Below, piece after piece: positions 36,003 through 49,702 of a stretch of 64,000 bases of DNA; position 1 is the stretch's first letter; every line of letters starts with the position of its first letter. A program made the position numbers and the translations under genes. The notes beneath the pieces were generated by a model. That model was not told the origin of the DNA. It made no database searches and saw only the letters and a program-made list of their open reading frames with translations. The DNA comes from Parietaria judaica. Its lineage: Eukaryota > Streptophyta > Magnoliopsida > Rosales > Urticaceae. The stretch spans positions 14,290,532-14,354,531 of the forward strand of contig OX940871.1 in assembly GCA_954871525.1 (NCBI GenBank), in the 5' to 3' direction.

Positions 36003-37447
36003 GTTCCTTTTCAAGAAAAAACTAACGTTATTTTAATTAGTACGACCCAAATGAAGGTCTCGACATTAAATTTGGCATCAAGAACGCATCGTACCATCGC
36101 TCGTATGGAAACTATGTTTTTAACGTATCGGTTGTGTTTCTATCGCTTTCACTATGGCTTATTAAAACTAGATGATATTTCTTCGCCATTGATGTATTAA
36201 AATAAATAAAAGTGATAAAATTAAACGTTATTAGGGCGTCGAAATTTTAATTTTTGTTAAAAAAATCTTGTTATCACGGTTCTTTACCCTAAAAGAGGAA
36301 AAAGACTCAGTTTTTTTGTCGAGCACGTGTAAATGGTTGCGACAAGATTTTAGGATTGATATCGTACGTTTTCATGAAAAAACTACCGTTATTATAGTTA
36401 GTACGACACAAATGAAGGTCTCGACATTAAATTTGGCATCAAGAACGCATCGTACTTTTGCTCATATGCACACTAAGTTTTTATTGTATCGGTTGTGTTT
36501 TTATCGCTTTCACAATGGCTTATTGAAACTAGAAGATATTTCTTCGCCATTTACCTATTAATATACGTAAAAGTGATACAATTAAACGTTATTAGGGTGT
36601 CGAAAGTTTAGTTTTTGTTAAAAAAAATATTTTTATTATGGTTCTTTACCCTATAAGAGAAAAAAGACTCAGTTTTTTTGTCGAGCACGTGTTAGTCGTT
36701 GCGACAATATTTTAGGATCGATATTGTTTCTTTTCAAGAAAAAACTAATGTTATTTTAATTAGTACGACCCAAATGAAGGTCTCGACATTAAATTTGGCA
36801 TCAAGAACGCATCGTACCATCGCTCGTATGGAAACTATGTTTTTAACGTATCGGTTGTGTTTCTATCGCTTTCACTATGGTTTATTGAAACTAGAAGATA
36901 TTTCTTCGCCATTGATGTATTAAAATAAATAAAAGTGATACAATTAAACGTTATTAGGGCGTCAAAATTTTAATTTTTGTTAAAAAAATCTTGTTATCAC
37001 GGTTCTTTACCCTAAAATAGGAAAAAGACTCAGTTTTTTGTCGAGCACGTGTTAATCGTTGCGACAAGATTTTAGGATTGATATCGTACCTTTTCAAGAA
37101 AAAACTACCGTTATTATAGTTAGTACGACACAAATGAAGGTCATGACATTAAATTTGGCATCAAGAACGCATCGTACTTTCGCTCATATGCACACTAAGT
37201 TTTTATTGTATCGGTTGTGTTTTTATCGCTTTCACAATGGCTTATTGAAACTAGAAGATATTTCTTCGCCATTTACCTATTAATATACGTAAAAGTGATA
37301 CAATTAAACGTTATTAGGGTGTCGAAAGTTTAGTTTTTGTTAAAAAAAATCTTTTTATTATGGTTCTTTACCCTATAAGAGAAAAAAGACTCAATTTTTT
37401 TGTCGAGCACGTGTTAGTCGTTGCGTAAAAATTTTAAGATCAATATT
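36003..37447 (+). repeat. Tetramer HOR of the second type, copy 1 (1445 bp)
   Basis: Covers the rest of Y 35978, X 36337, Yy 36699, Xm 37059 and the start of Y 37421. Markers matched at offset 1445 include CTAGATGATATT, GTGATAAAATTAAACG (36212), AAAAAAAATATTTTTATT (about 36625), CTAAAATAGG and GACTCAATTTTTT. Copy 1 has a private GTACGTTTTC in X (about 36365). Exact ends are approximate to within about 20 bases. Confidence 0.85.
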
Positions 37448-38885
37448 GTTCCTTTTCAAGAAAAAACTAACGTTATTTTAATTAGTACGACCCAAATGAA
37501 GGTCTCGACATTAAATTTGGCATCAAGAACGCATCGTACCATCGCTCGTATGGAAACTATGTTTTTAACGTATCGGTTGTGTTTCTATCGCTTTCACTAT
37601 GGCTTATTAAAACTAGATGATATTTCTTCGCCATTGATGTATTAAAATAAATAAAAGTGATAAAATTAAACGTTATTAGGGCGTCGAAATTTTAATTTTT
37701 GTTAAAAAAATCTTGTTATCACGGTTCTTTACCCTAAAAGAGGAAAAAGACTCAGTTTTTTTGTCGAGCACGTGTAAATGGTTGCGACAAGATTTTAGGA
37801 TTGATATCGTACCTTTTCATGAAAAAACTACCGTTATTATAGTTAGTACGACACAAATGAAGGTCTCGACATTAAATTTGGCATCAAGAACGCATCGTAC
37901 TTTTGCTCATATGCACACTAAGTTTTTATTGTATCGGTTGTGTTTTTATCGCTTTCACAATGGCTTATTGAAACTAGAAGATATTTCTTCGCCATTTACC
38001 TATTAATATACGTAAAAGTGATACAATTAAACGTTATTAGGGTGTCGAAAGTTTAGTTTTTGTTAAAAAAAATATTTTTATTATGGTTCTTTACCCTATA
38101 AGAGAAAAAAGACTCAGTTTTTTTGTCGAGCACGTGTTAGTCGTTGCGACAATATTTTAGGATCGATATTGTTTCTTTTCAAGAAAAAACTAATGTTATT
38201 TTAATTAGTACGACCCAAATGAAGGTCTCGACATTAAATTTGGCATCAAGAACGCATCGTACCATCGCTCGTATGGAAACTATGTTTTTAACGTATCGGT
38301 TGTGTTTCTATCGCTTTCACTATGGTTTATTGAAACTAGAAGATATTTCTTCGCCATTGATGTATTAAAATAAATAAAAGTGATACAATTAAACGTTATT
38401 AGGGCGTCAAAATTTTAATTTTTGTTAAAAAAATCTTGTTATCACGGTTCTTTACCCTAAAATAGGAAAAAGACTCAGTTTTTTGTCGAGCACGTGTTAA
38501 TCGTTGCGACAAGATTTTAGGATTGATATCGTACCTTTTCAAGAAAAAACTACCGTTATTATAGTTAGTACGACACAAATGAAGGTCATGACATTAAATT
38601 TGGCATCAAGAACGCATCGTACTTTCGCTCATATGCACACTAAGTTTTTATTGAATCGGTTGTGTTTTTATCGCTTTCACAATGGCTTATTGAAACTAGA
38701 AGATATTTCTTCGCCATTTACCTATTAATATACGTAAAAGTGATACAATTAAACGTTATTAGGGTGTCGAAAGTTTAGTTTTTGTTAAAAAAAATCTTTT
38801 TATTATGGTTCTTTACCCTATAAGAGAAAAAAGACTCAATTTTTTTGTCGAGCACGTGTTAGTCGTTGCGTAAAAATTTTAAAAT
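37448..38885 (+). repeat. Tetramer HOR of the second type, copy 2
   Basis: Repeats copy 1 with X 37783, Yy 38144, Xm 38504 and the start of Y 38866. Xm has a private TTGAATCGG (about 38652). Y 37421 is a hybrid: its 5' end is the TTGCGTAAAA, AAGATCAAT subfamily and its 3' end matches Y 35978 (CGTACC, CTAGATGATATT). Y 38866 instead ends with CATACC and CTATAAG, which places the right end of the duplication near 38.88 kb. Confidence 0.85.
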
Positions 38886-41800
38886 CAATATTGTTCCTTT
38901 TCAAGAAAAAACTAACGTTATTTTAATTAGTACGACCCAAATGAAGGTCTCGACATTAAATTTGGCATCAAGAACGCATCATACCATCGCTCGTATGGAA
39001 ACTATGTTTTTAACGTATCGGTTGTGTTTCTATCGCTTTCACTATGGCTTATTAAAACTATAAGATATTTCTTCGCCATTGATGTATTAAAATAAATAAA
39101 AGTGATACAATTAAACGTTATTAGGGCGTCGAAACTTTAATTTTTGTTAAAAAATCTTGTTATCACGGTTTTTACCCTAAAAGAGGAAAAAGACTCAGTT
39201 TTTTTGTCGAGCACGTGTTAATCGTTGCGACAAGATTTTAGGATTGATATCGTACCTTTTCATGAAAAAACTACCGTTATTATTGTTAGTACCACACAAA
39301 TGAAGGTCTCGACATTAAATTTGGCATCAAGAACGCATCGTACTATCGCTCATATGCACACTAAGTTTTTATTGTATCGGTTGTGTTTTTATCGCTTTCA
39401 CAATGGCTTATTGAAACTAGACAATATTTCTTCGCCATTTACCTATTAATATACGTAAAAGTGATACAATTAAACGTTATTAGGGTGTCGAAAGTTTAGT
39501 TTTTGTTAAAAAAACTCTTTTTATTATGGTTCTTTACCCTATAAGAGAAAAAAGACTCAGTTTTTTTGTCGAGCACGTGTTAGTCGTTGCGTAAAAATTT
39601 TAAGATCAATATTGTTCCTTTTCAAGAAAAAACTAATGTTATTTTAATTAGTACGACCCAAATGAAGGTCTCGACATTAAATTTGGCATCAAGAACGCAT
39701 CATACCATCGCTCGTATGGAAACTATGTTTTTAACGTATCGGTTGTGTTTCTATCGCTTTCACTATGGCTTATTAAAACTATAAGATATTTCTTCGCCAT
39801 TGATGTATTAAAATAAATAAAAGTGATACAATTAAACGTTATTAGGGCGTCGAAACTTTCATTTTTGTTAAAAAATCTTGTTATCACGGTTCTTTACCCT
39901 AAAAGAGGAAAAAGACTCAGTTTTTTTGTCGAGCACGTGTTAATCGTTGCGACAAGATTTTAGGAATTATATCGTACCTTTTCATGAAAAAACTACCGTT
40001 ATTATTGTTAGTACGACACAAATGAAGGTCTCGACATTAAATTTGGCATCAAGAACGCATCGTACTATCGCTCATATGCACACTAAGTTTTTATTGTATC
40101 GGTTGTGTTTTTATCGCTTTCACAATGGCTTATTGAAACTAGACAATATTTCTTCGCCATTTACCTATTAATATACGTAAAAGTGATACAATTAAACGTT
40201 ATTAGGGTGTCGAAAGTTTAGTTTTTGTTAAAAAAACTCTTTTTATTATGGTTCTTTACCCTATAAGAGAAAAAAGACTCAGTTTTTTTGTCGAGCACGT
40301 GTTAGTCGTTGCGTAAAAATTTTAAGATCGATATTGTTCCTTTTCAAGAAAAAACTAACGTTATTTTAATTAGTACGACCCAAATGAAGGTCTCGACATT
40401 AAATTTGGCATCAAGAACGCATCATACCATCGCTCGTATGGAAACTATGTTTTTAACGTATCGGTTGTGTTTCTATCGCTTTCACTATGGCTTATTAAAA
40501 CTAGAAGATATTTCTTCGCCATTGATGTATTAAAATAAATAAAAGTGATACAATTAAACGTTATTAGGGCGTCGAAATTTTAATTTTTGTTAAAAAAATC
40601 TTGTTATCACGGTTCTTTACCCTAAATGAGGAAAAAGACTCAATTTTTTTGTCGAGCACGTGTAAATGGTTGCGACAAGATTTTAGGATTGATATCGTAC
40701 CTTTTCATGAAAAAACTACCGTTATTATTGTTAGTACGACACAAATGAAGGTCTCGACATTAAATTTGGCATCAAGAACGCATCGTACTTTTGCTCATAT
40801 GCACACTAAGTTTTTATTGTATCGGTTGTGTTTTTATCGCTTTCACAATGGCTTATTGAAACTAGAAGATATTTCTTCGCTATTTACCTATTAATATACG
40901 TAAAAGTGATACAATTAAACGTTATTAGGGTGTCGTAAGTTTAGTTTTTGTTAAAAAAAATATTTTTATTATGATTCTTTACCCTAGAAGAGAAAAAAAG
41001 ACTCACTTTTTTTGTCGAGCACGTGTTAGTCGTTGCGACAAGATTTTAGGATCGATATTGTTCCTTTTCAAGAAAAAACTAACGTTATTTTAATTAGTAC
41101 GACCCAAATGAAGGTCTCGACATTAAATTTGGCATCAAGAACGCATCGTACCATCGCTCGTATGGAAACTATGTTTTTAACGTATCGGTTGTGTTTCTAT
41201 CGCTTTCACTATGGCTTATTAAAACTAGAAGATATTTCTTCGCCATTGATGTATTAAAATAAATAAAAGTGATACAATTAAACGTTATTAGGGCGTCGAA
41301 ATTTTAATTTTTGTTAAAAAAATCTTGTTATCACGGTTCTTTACCCTAAAAGAGGAAAAAGACTTAGTTTTTTTGTCGAGCACGTGTAAATGGTTGCGAC
41401 AAGATTTTAGGATTGATATCGTACCTTTTCATGAAAAAACTACCGTTATTATAGTTAGTACGACACAAATGAAGGTCTCGACATTAAATTTGGCATCAAG
41501 AACGCATCGTACTTTTGCTCATATGCACACTAAGTTTTTATTGTATCGGTTGTGTTTTTATCGCTTTCACAATGGCCTATTGAAACTAGAAGATATTTCT
41601 TCGCCATTTACATATTAATATACGTAAAAGTGATACAATTAAACATTATTAGGGTGTCGAAAGTTTAGTTTTTGTTAAAAAAAATCTTTTTATTATGGTT
41701 CTTTAACCTATAAGAGAAAAAAGACTCACTTTTTTTGTCGAGCACGTGTTAGTCGTTGCGACAAGATTTAGGATCGATATTGTTCCTTTTCAAGAAAAAA

Positions 41801-44647
41801 CTAACGTTATTTTAATTAGTACGACCCAAATGAAGGTCTCGACATTAAATTTGGCATCAAGAACGCATCGTACCATCGCTCGTATGGAAACTATGTTTTT
41901 AACGTATCGGTTGTGTTTCTATCGCTTTCACTATGGCTTATTAAAACTAGAAGATATTTCTTCGCCATTGATGTATTAAAATAAATAAAAGTGATACAAT
42001 TAAACGTTATTAAGGCGTCGAAATTTTAATTTTTGTTAAAAAAATCTTGTTATCACGGTTCTTTACCCTAAAAGAGGAAAAAGACTCAGTTTTTTTGTCG
42101 AGCACGTGTAAATGGTTGCGACAAGATTTTAGGATTGATATCGTACCTTTTCATGAAAAAACTACCGTTATTATAGTTAGTACGACACAAATGAAGGTCT
42201 CGACATTAACTTTGGCATCAAGAACGCATCGTACTTTTGCTCATATGCACACTAAGTTTTTATTGTATCGGTTGTGTTTTTATCGCTTTCACAATGGCTT
42301 ATTGAAACTAGAAGATATTTCTTCGCCATTTACATATTAATATACGTAAAAGTGATACAATTAAACGTTATTAGGGTGTCGAAAGTTTAGTTTTTGTTAA
42401 AAAAAATCTTTTTATTATGTTTCTTTACCCTATAAGAGAAAAAAGACTCCGTTTTTTTTTTCGAGCACGTGTTAGTCGTTGCGACAAGATTTTAGGATCG
42501 ATATTGTTCCTTTTCAAGAAAAAACTAATGTTATTTTAATTAGTACGACCCAAATGAAGGTCTCGACATTAAATTTGGCATCAAGAACGCATCGTACCAT
42601 CGCTCGTATGGAAACTATGTTTTTAACGTATCGGTTGTGTTTCTATCGCTTTCACTATGGCTTATTAAAACTATAAGATATTTCTTCGCCATTGATGTAT
42701 TAAAATAAATAAAAGTGATACAATTAAACGTTATTAGGGCGTCGAAATTTTAATTTTTGTTAAAAAAATTTTGTTATCACGGTTCTTTACCCTAAAAGAG
42801 GAAAAAGACTCAGTTTTTTTGTCGAGCACGTGTTAATCGTTGCGACAAGATTTTAGGATTGATATCGTACCTTTTCATGAAAAAACTACCGTTATTATTG
42901 TTAGTACGACAAAAATGAAGGTCTCGACATTAAATTTGGCATCAAGAACGCATCGTACTTTTGCTCATATGCACACTAAGTTTTTATTGTATCGGTTGTG
43001 TTTTTATCGCTTTCACAATGGCTTATTGAAACTAGAAGATATTTCTTCGCCATTTACCTATTAATATACGTAAAAGTGATATAATTAAACGTTATTAGGG
43101 TGTCGAAAGTTTAGTTTTTGTTAAAAAAAATCTTTTTATTATGGTTCTTTACCCTATAAGAGAAAAAAGACTCAGTTTTTTTGTCGAGCACGTGTTAGTC
43201 GTTGCGACAATATTTTAGGATCGATATTGTTTCTTTTCAAGAAAAAACTAATGTTATTTTAATTAGTACGACCCAAATGAAGGTCTCGACATTAAATTTG
43301 GCATCAAGAACGCATCGTACCATCGCTCGTATGGAAACTATGTTTTTAACGTATCGGTTGTGTTTTTATCGCTTTCACTATGGTTTATTGAAACTATAAG
43401 ATATTTCTTCGCCATTGATGTATTAAAATAAATAAAAGTGATAAAATTAAACGTTATTAGGGCGTCAAAATTTTAATTTTTGTTAAAAAAATCTTGTTAT
43501 CACGGTTCTTTACCCTAAATGAGGAAAAAGACTCAGTTTTTTTGTCGAGCACGTGTAAATGGTTGCGACAAGATTTTAGGATTGATATCGTACCTTTTCA
43601 TGAAAAAACTATCGTTATTATTGTTAGTACGACACAAATGAAGGTCTCGACATTAAATTTGGCATCAAGAACGCATCGTACTTTTGCTCATATGCACACT
43701 AAGTTTTTATTGTATCGGTTGTGTTTTTATCGCTTTCACAATTGCTTATTGAAACTAGAAGATATTTCTTCGCCATTTACCTATTAATATACGTAAAAGT
43801 GATACAATTAAACGTTATTAGGGTGTCGTAAGTTTAGTTTTTGTTAAAAAAAATATTTTTATTATGATTCTTTACCCTAGAAGAGAAAAAAAGACTCACT
43901 TTTTTTGTCGAGCACGTGTTAGTCGTTGCGACAAGATTTTAGGATCGATATTGTTCCTTTTCAAGAAAAAACTAACGTTATTTTAATTAGTACGACCCAA
44001 ATGAAGGTCTCGACATTAAATTTGGCATCAAGAACGCATCGTACCATCGCTCGTATGGAAACTATGTTTTTAACGTATCGGTTGTGTTTCTATCGCTTTC
44101 ACTATGGTTTATTGAAACTAGAAGATATTTCTTCGCCATTGATGTATTAAAATAAATAAAAGTGATACAATTAAACGTTATTAGGGCGTCAAAATTTTAA
44201 TTTTTGTTAAAAAAATCTTGTTATCACGGTTCTTTACCCTAAAAAAGGAAAAAGACTCAGTTTTTTGTCGAGCACGTGTTAATCGTTGCGACAAGATTTT
44301 AGGATTGATATCGTACCTTTTCAAGAAAAAACTACCGTTATTATAGTTAGTACGACACAAATGAAGGTCATGTAATTAAATTTGGCATCAAGAACGCATC
44401 GTACTTTCGCTCATATGCACACTAAGTTTTTATTGTATCGGTTGTGTTTTTATCGCTTTCACAATGGCTTATTGAAACTAGAAGATATTTCTTCGCCATT
44501 TACCTATTAATATACGTAAAAGTGATACAATTAAACGTTATTAGGGTGTCGAAAGTTTAGTTTTTGTTAAAAAAAATATTTTTATTATGGTTCTTTACCC
44601 TATAAGAGAAAAAAGACTCAGTTTTTTTGTCGAGCACGTGTTAGTCG
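38886..44647 (+). repeat. Shuffled dimers with 722 and 2893 bp echoes
   Basis: X and Y alternate throughout. A 722 bp echo is marked by AAAAAACTCTTTTTATT at about 39508 and 40230. A 2893 bp echo (eight monomers) is marked by AAATATTTTTATTATGATTC with CCCTAGAAG at about 40957-40990 and again near 43850-43883. X 42116 and X 41394 both end CCATTTACATATT. X 39225 lies after a lost base in CACGGTTTTTACCC (39164). Xm 44287 has GGTCATGTAATT, which puts a stop in the long frame. Confidence 0.82.
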
Positions 44648-47600
44648 TTGCGTAAAAATTTTAAGATCGATATTGTTCCTTTTCAAGAAAAAACTAACGT
44701 TATTTTAATTAGTACGACCCAAATGAAGGTCTCGACATTAAATTTGGCATCAAGAACGCATCATACCATTGCTCGTATGGAAACTATGTTTTTAACGTAT
44801 CGGTTGTGTTTCTATCGCTTTCACTATGGCTTATTAAAACTATAAGATATTTCTTCGCCATTGATGTATTAAAATAAATAAAAGTTATACAATTAAACGT
44901 TATTAGGGCGTCGAAATTTTAATTTTTGTTAAAAAATCTTGTTATCACGGTTCTTTACCCTAAAAGAGGAAAAAGACTCCGTTTTTTTGTCGAGCACTTG
45001 TTAATCGTTGCGACAAGATTTTAGGATTGATATCGTACCTTTTCATAAAAAAACTATCGTTATTATTGTTAGTACGACACAAATGAAGGTCTCGACATTA
45101 AATTTGGCATCAAGAACGCATCGTACTATCGCTCATATGCACACTAAGGTTTTATTGTATCGGTTGTGTTTTTATCGCTTTCACAATGGCTTATTGAAAC
45201 TAGACAATATTTCTTCGCCATTTACCTATTAATATACGTAAAAGTGATACAATTAAACGTTATTAGGGTGTCGAAAGTTTAGTTTTTGTTAAAAAAAATC
45301 TTTTTATTATGGTTCTTTACCCTATAAGAGAAAAAAGACTCAGTTTTTTTGTCGAGCACGTGTGAGTCGTTGCGTAAAATTTTTAAGATCGATATTGTTC
45401 CTTTTCAAGAAAAAACTAACGTTATTTTAATTAGTACGACCCAAATGAAGGTCTCGACATTAAATTTGGCATCAAGAACGCATCATACCATCGCTCGTAT
45501 GGAAACTATGTTTTTAACGTATCGGTTGTGTTTCTATCGCTTTCACTATGGCTTATTAAAACTATAAGATATTTCTTCGCCATTGATGTATTAAAATAAA
45601 TAAAAGTGATACAATTAAACGTTATTAGGGCGTCGAAATTTTAATTTTTGTTAAAAAATCTTGTTATCACGGTTCTTTACCCTAAAAGAGGAAAAAGACT
45701 CAGTTTTTTTGTCGAGCACGTGTTAATCGTTGCGACAAGATTTTAGGATTGATATCGTACCTTTTCATGAAAAAACTACCGTTATTATTGTTAATACGAC
45801 ACAAATGAAGGTCTCGACATTAAATTTGGCATCAAGAACGCATCGTACTATCGCTCATATGCACACTAAGTTTTTATTGTATCATTTGTGTTTTTATCGC
45901 TCTCACAATGGCTTATTGAAACTAGACAATATTTCTTCGCCATTTACCTATTAATATACGTAAAAGTGATACAATTAAACGTTATTAGGGTGTCGAAAGT
46001 TTAGTTTTTGTTAAAAAAAATCTTTTTATTATGGTTCTTTACCCTATAAGAGAAAAAAGACTCAGTTTTTTTGTCGAGCACGTGTTAGTCGTTGCGTAAA
46101 AATTTTAAGATCAATATTGTTCCTTTTCAAGAAAAAACTAACGTTATTTTAATTAGTACGACCCAAATGAAGGTCTCGACATTAAATTTGGCATCAAGAA
46201 CGCATCATACCATCGCTCGTATGGAAACTATGTTTTTAACGTATCGGTTGTGTTTCTATCGCTTTCACTATGGCTTATTAAAACTATAAGATATTTCTTC
46301 GCCATTGATGTATTAAAATAAATAAAAGTGATACAATTAAACGTTATTAGGGCGTCGAAACTTTAATTTTTGTTAAAATATCTTGTTATCACGGTTCTTT
46401 ACCCTAAAAGAGGAAAAAGACTCAGTTTTTTTGTCGAGCACGTGTTAATCGTTGCGACAAGATTTTAGGATTGATATCGTACCTTTTCATGAAAAAACTA
46501 CCGTTATTATTGTTAGTACGACACAAATGAAGGTCTCGACATTAAATTTGGCATCAAGAACGCATCGTACTATCGCTCATATGCACACTAAGTTTTTATT
46601 GTATCGGTTGTGTTTTTATCGCTTTCACAATGGCTTATTGAAACTAGACAATATTTCTTCGCCATTTACCTATTAATATACGTAAAAGTGATACAATTAA
46701 ACGTTATTAGGGTGTCGAAAGTTTAGTTTTTGTTAAAAAAAATCTTTTTATTATGGTTCTTTACCCTATAAGAGAAAAAAGACTCAGTTTTTTTGTCGAG
46801 CACGTGTTAGTCGTTGCGTAAAAATTTTAAGATCGATATTGTTCCTTTTCAAGAAAAAACTAACGTTATTTTAATTAGTACGACCCAAATGAAGGTCTCG
46901 ACATTAAATTTGGCATCAAGAACGCATCATACCATCGCTCGTATGGAAACTATGTTTTTAACGTATCGGTTGTGTTTCTATCGCTTTCACTATGGCTTAT
47001 TAAAACTATAAGATATTTCTTCGCCATTGATGTATTAAAATAAATAAAAGTGATACAATTAAACGTTATTAGGGCGTCGAAATTTTAATTTTTGTTAAAA
47101 AAATCTTGTTATCACGGTTCTTTACCCTAAAAGAGGAAAAAGACTCAGTTTTTTTGTCGAGCACGTGTAAATGGTTGCGACAAGATTTTAGGATTGATAT
47201 CGTACCTTTTCATGAAAAAACTACCGTTATTATTGTTAGTACGACACAAATGAAGGTCTCGACATTAAATTTGGCATCAAGAACGCATCGTACTTTTGCT
47301 CATATGCACACTAAGTTTTTATTGTATCGGTTGTGTTTTTATCGCTTTCACAATGGCTTATTGAAACTAGAAGATATTTCTTCGCCATTTACCTATTAAT
47401 ATACGTAAAAGTGATACAATTAAACGTTATTAGGGTGTCGAAAGTTTAGTTTTTGTTAAAAAAAATCTTTTTATTATGGTTCTTTACCCTATAAGAGAAA
47501 AAAGACTCAGTTTTTTTGTCGAGCACGTGTTAGTCGTTGCGTAAAAATTTTAAGATCGATATTGTTCCTTTTCAAGAAAAAACTAACGTTATTTTAATTA

Positions 47601-48979
47601 GTACGACCCAAATGAAGGTCTCGACATTAAATTTGGCATCAAGAACGCATCGTACCATCGCTCGTATGGAAACTATGGTTTTAACGTATCGGTTGTGTTT
47701 CTATCGCTTTCACTATGGCTTATTAAAACTATAAGATATTTCTTCGCCATTGATGTATTAAAATAAATAAAAGTGATACAAATAAACGTTATTAGGGCGT
47801 CGAAATTTTAATTTTTGTTAAAAAATCTTGATATCACGGTTCTTTACCCTAAAAGAGGAAAAAGACGCAGTTTGTTTGTCGAGCACGTGTTAATCGTTGC
47901 GACAAGATTTTAGGATTGATATCGTACCTTTTCATGAAAAAACTACCGTTATTATTGTTAGTACGACACAAATGAAGGTCTCGACATTAAATTTGGCATC
48001 AAGAATGCATCGTACTATCGCTCATATGCACACTAAGTTTTATTGTATCGGTTGTGTTTTTATCGCTTTCACAATGGCTTATTGAAACTAGACAATATTT
48101 CTTCGCCATTTACCTATTAATATACGTAAATGTGATACAATTAAACGTTATTAGGGTGTCGAAAGTTTAGTTTTTGTTATAAAAAATCTTTTTATTATGG
48201 TTCTTTACCCTATAAGTGAAAAAAGACTCAGTTTTTTTGTCGAGTACGTGTTAGTCGTTGCGTAAAAATTTTAAGATCGATATTGTTCCTTTTCAAGAAA
48301 AAACTAACGTTATTTTAATTAGTACGACCCAAATGAAGGTCTCGACATTAAATTTGGCATCAAGAACGCATCATATCATCGCTCGTATGGAAACTATGTT
48401 TTTAACGTATCGGTTGTGTTTCTATCGCTTTCACTATGGCTTATTAAAACTATAAGATATTTCTTCGCCATTGATGTATTAAAATAAATAAAAGTGATAC
48501 AATTAAACGTTATTAGGGCGTCGAAACTTTAATTTTTGTTAAAAAATCTTGTTATCACGGTTCTTTACCCTAAAAGAGGAAAAAGACTCAGTTTTTTTGT
48601 CGAGCACGTGTTAATCGTTGCGACAAGATTTTAGGATTGATATCGTACCTTTTCATGAAAAAACTACCGTTATTATTGTTAGTACGACACAAATGAAGGT
48701 CTCGACATTAAATTTGGCATCAAGAACGCATCGTACTATCGCTCATATGCACACTAAGTTTTTATTGTATCGGTTGTGTTTTTATCGCTTTCACAATGGC
48801 TTATTGAAACTAGACAATATTTCTTCGCCATTTACCTATTAATATACGTAAAAGTGATACAATTAAACGTTATTAGGGTGTCGAAAGTTTAGTTTTTGTT
48901 AAAAAAAATCTTTTTATTATGGTTCTTTACCCTATAAGAGAAAAAAGACTCAGTTTTTTTGTCGAGCACGTGTGAGTCG
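44648..48979 (+). repeat. Uniform dimer block, 721-723 bp unit, six repeats
   Basis: Y starts at 44648, 45370, 46092, 46814, 47537 and 48258; X starts at 45008, 45730, 46452, 47176, 47897 and 48618. The Y monomers are the TTGCGTAAAA type with the CTATAAG stop; most X monomers are the CTAGACAAT type, except 47176, which is the open-frame D-like type. X 47897 has one T fewer in CTAAGTTTTATTG (about 48036), shifting the long frame. Substitutions are mostly private to single copies, so this block is less homogenised than the octamer or hexamer. Confidence 0.85.
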
Positions 48980-49340
48980 TTGCGACAAGATTTTAGGATC
49001 GATATTGTTCCTTTTCAAGAAAAAACTACCGTTATTTTAATTAGTACAACCCAAATGAAGGTCTCGACATTAAATTTGGCTTCAAGAACGCATCGTACCA
49101 TCGCTCGTATGGAAACTATGTTTTTAACGTATCGGTTGTGTTTCTACGCTTTCACAATGGCTTATTGAAACTAGAAGATATTTCTTCGCCATTGATCTAT
49201 TAAAATAAATAAAATTGATACAATTAAACGTTATTAGGGTGTCGAAATTTTAATTTTTGTTAAAAAAATCTTGTTATTACGGTTCTTTACCCTAAAAGAG
49301 GAAAAAAGACTCAGTTTTTTTGTCGAGCACGTGTTAATCA
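48980..49340 (+). repeat. Boundary monomer between homogenised core and diverged flank
   Basis: Still class Y, but it has ACTACCGTTATTTTAATT (an X-like ACC in a Y frame), GTACAACCC, GGCTTCAAG, CACAATGGC in place of CACTATGGC, TTGATCTATT and AATAAAATTGATAC. Two bases are missing in TTTCTACGC (49141-49149), which breaks the long frame. To its left the core order is regular; to its right the flank type begins. Confidence 0.8.
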
Positions 49341-49702
49341 TTGCGGCAAGATTTTAGGATTGATATCGTTCCTTTTCAAGAAAACACTACTGTTATTTTT
49401 GTTAGTACGACCCAAATGAAGGTCTCGACATTAAATTTGGCATCAAGAACGCATCGTACTTTCGCTCGTATGGAAACTAAGTTTTTATTGTATCGGTTGT
49501 ATTTTTATCGCTTTCACAATGGCTTATTGAAACTAGAAGACATTTCTTCGCCATTGATCTATTAAAATAAGTAAAAGAGATACAATTAAACGTTATTAGG
49601 GTGTCGAAATTTTAATTTTTGTTAAAAAAATCTTGTTATTACGGTTCTTTACCCTAAAAGAGGAAAAAAGACTCAGTTTTTTTGTCGACCATGTGTTAAT
49701 CA
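49341..49702 (+). repeat. X/Y hybrid monomer at the core-flank boundary
   Basis: The 5' part and TTTTTATTGTAT are X-like, while CGTATGGAAACTAAG and TTGATCTATTAAAATAAG are Y-like or mixed. It carries TTGCGGCAAG, shared only with the next, truncated monomer at 49703. The neighbour is also X-like, so this is the first break in X/Y alternation. Confidence 0.8.
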
